Assembly (NCBI GenBank): GCA_010645155.1 | Contig: CM021320.1 | Coordinates: 6,023,247-6,087,246, forward strand | Direction of reading: 5' to 3' | DNA length: 64,000 nucleotides | Origin: Tigriopus japonicus | Taxonomy: Eukaryota > Arthropoda > Copepoda > Harpacticoida > Harpacticidae | Part shown: one piece after another, positions 62,977 to 64,000 of the stretch | How positions within the stretch are numbered: the stretch's first letter is position 1 | Layout of the letters: each line of letters opens with the position of its first letter | Notes under the pieces: generated by a model | Seen by the model: only the letters and a program-made list of their open reading frames with translations | Told to the model about the DNA's origin: nothing | The model's database searches: none | Position numbers and translations under genes: made by a program

Positions 62977-62982
62977 AATAAA
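62977..62982 (+). promoter_or_regulatory. Polyadenylation signal AATAAA of the vulcan gene
   Basis: AATAAA lies 328 bases after the vulcan stop codon, the first canonical signal in the right orientation. Confidence 0.55.
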
Positions 62983-64000
62983 TGAAAAAGGTCTCCTACC
63001 ATTGTCTTGGTTTTATCATAGATGAAATTCGTGCATGTGCTCAAAGAAACCCACTGCATTTGAGTTTGCTTACAAAGGAACAGATATGTAACACTTCGGC
63101 CAGCCAAAAATATTTTGTCAACTTTACTTCAAATTTCCTGTTATCGCATCTTACCAACAGAGAGAAGCGCAAACTCGGGAATTTTATTGATATGTAATAC
63201 AAAGCTACTTAATACCTTCTGTGAGTGGTAAAATTGTTCGATTATGCTATCATTTTATTACGGCCGCAAAGTGATTCATAGTAAAGAGACTATCCAACGA
63301 CTTGCTTCTCGTGAGTTTAATTCCTTACTGGAATCTATTTTTATAGACTAAATTAAGTCGTCTATAATGCAACCAAAATTTGGTCCTCTCACCTGACGTC
63401 ATTTTCTTTGGATTAGTTTCTTAAGGATGAATTATTACAAGGGCTGCATATTTTATACAAAAAAACGTCAAAAATGCAAAAGTGAAATGCAAAAAGAGGG
63501 CACAGTTGAGGAACATTTGGAATAAACTAAATATTATTTGTTGAATAAATCTAAATTAAGGGCCATGAAGACCTTAAAAACCAATAGTTCTTGATTTTTT
63601 CATTCAAAATTTATCAAGTTACAAGTGTTTGTTGTAAATCAAATTGTTCTGAGTGTAGGAAAACTTTGCGTTTTGGGTTTGGAGAAACTTTTTCCAGATT
63701 TGCTTTCACACCTAATTAAAAAACTTGATTTAAAACACTTGATTTAAAAGCTTTAATTGAAAAACGATTGGCAACACTTCAAAAACAAATGCCAAGGAGA
63801 AAAAAATATGAACTTAAGCCTTTAAAGAAAGCAGTTTTCCAACATGGTACTCAGAAAGTCCTTCTCTTCCTTACTTACAATATATATTTCATCCAATCAA
63901 GGAATTGTACGTGAGGAGTGAATAGATGTGATTTATCATGAAAACCTCAACTGAAAAACATGTCATTCAAGCCTCCCAAAGGGAAAAAGATAGAAAAATG
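62983..64000. other. AT-rich flank, no gene seen
   Basis: No recognisable exon. GATTGGCAACACTT at about 63766 resembles the inverted-repeat arm at 24939-24950, but no partner arm was found in the window, so it may be one end of an element continuing beyond it or a decayed copy. Confidence 0.4.

Overview
The window looks like nuclear DNA from an arthropod, probably a crustacean and perhaps a copepod. Short coding exons with clean GT-AG introns sit in long AT-rich non-coding DNA. The recognisable proteins include a secreted CUB protein of the arthropod cysteine-rich type, a chitin-binding (CBM14) protein, a RUSC/UNC-14-type RUN protein and a GKAP/DLGAP (vulcan) scaffold. The species is an inference; no rRNA or mitochondrial marker is present.

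Layout, left to right. Positions 1-762 (+) are the last coding exon of a gene that begins outside the window. Its Ser/Thr/His/Pro-rich tail resembles that of a developmental transcription factor. About 12 kb without a recognisable gene follows, ending in a small hAT-type element (12655-13068, 8-bp target duplication). A complete five-exon gene for a secreted CUB protein lies on the minus strand at 13868-15837. A tRNA-Ala(UGC) gene lies at 21047-21118 (-).

From 22.7 to 34.2 kb is an AT-rich zone full of non-autonomous DNA transposons. Those supported by target duplications are 24956-25962, 30600-30825 and 33119-33808. There is also a relic of the same family (22690-23244), a double inverted-repeat foldback (32784-33101), and a pair of 89-bp inverted arms (32658-32746 and 34142-34230) that encloses the last foldback and a hAT copy like nested shells.

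The last 29 kb hold three genes. The CBM14 gene (+, 35039-35382, 5' end not found) converges on the RUN gene (-, 36218-43577; six exons, 1069 aa). The RUN gene is divergent from the vulcan/DLGAP gene (+, 59442-62648; four coding exons, 759 aa). The 16 kb between the last two shows no recognisable coding exon and presumably carries promoters and 5' untranslated exons. RUSC/UNC-14 and GKAP/DLGAP proteins both belong to neuronal transport and synaptic scaffolding, but nothing here shows that they are co-regulated.

All exon models were assembled by eye from reading frame, splice consensus and family motifs. The lengths of the three multi-exon models are exact multiples of three. I found no prokaryotic-style system, CRISPR array or obviously new multigene system. 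The most unusual structure is the nested transposon block at 32.6-34.2 kb.
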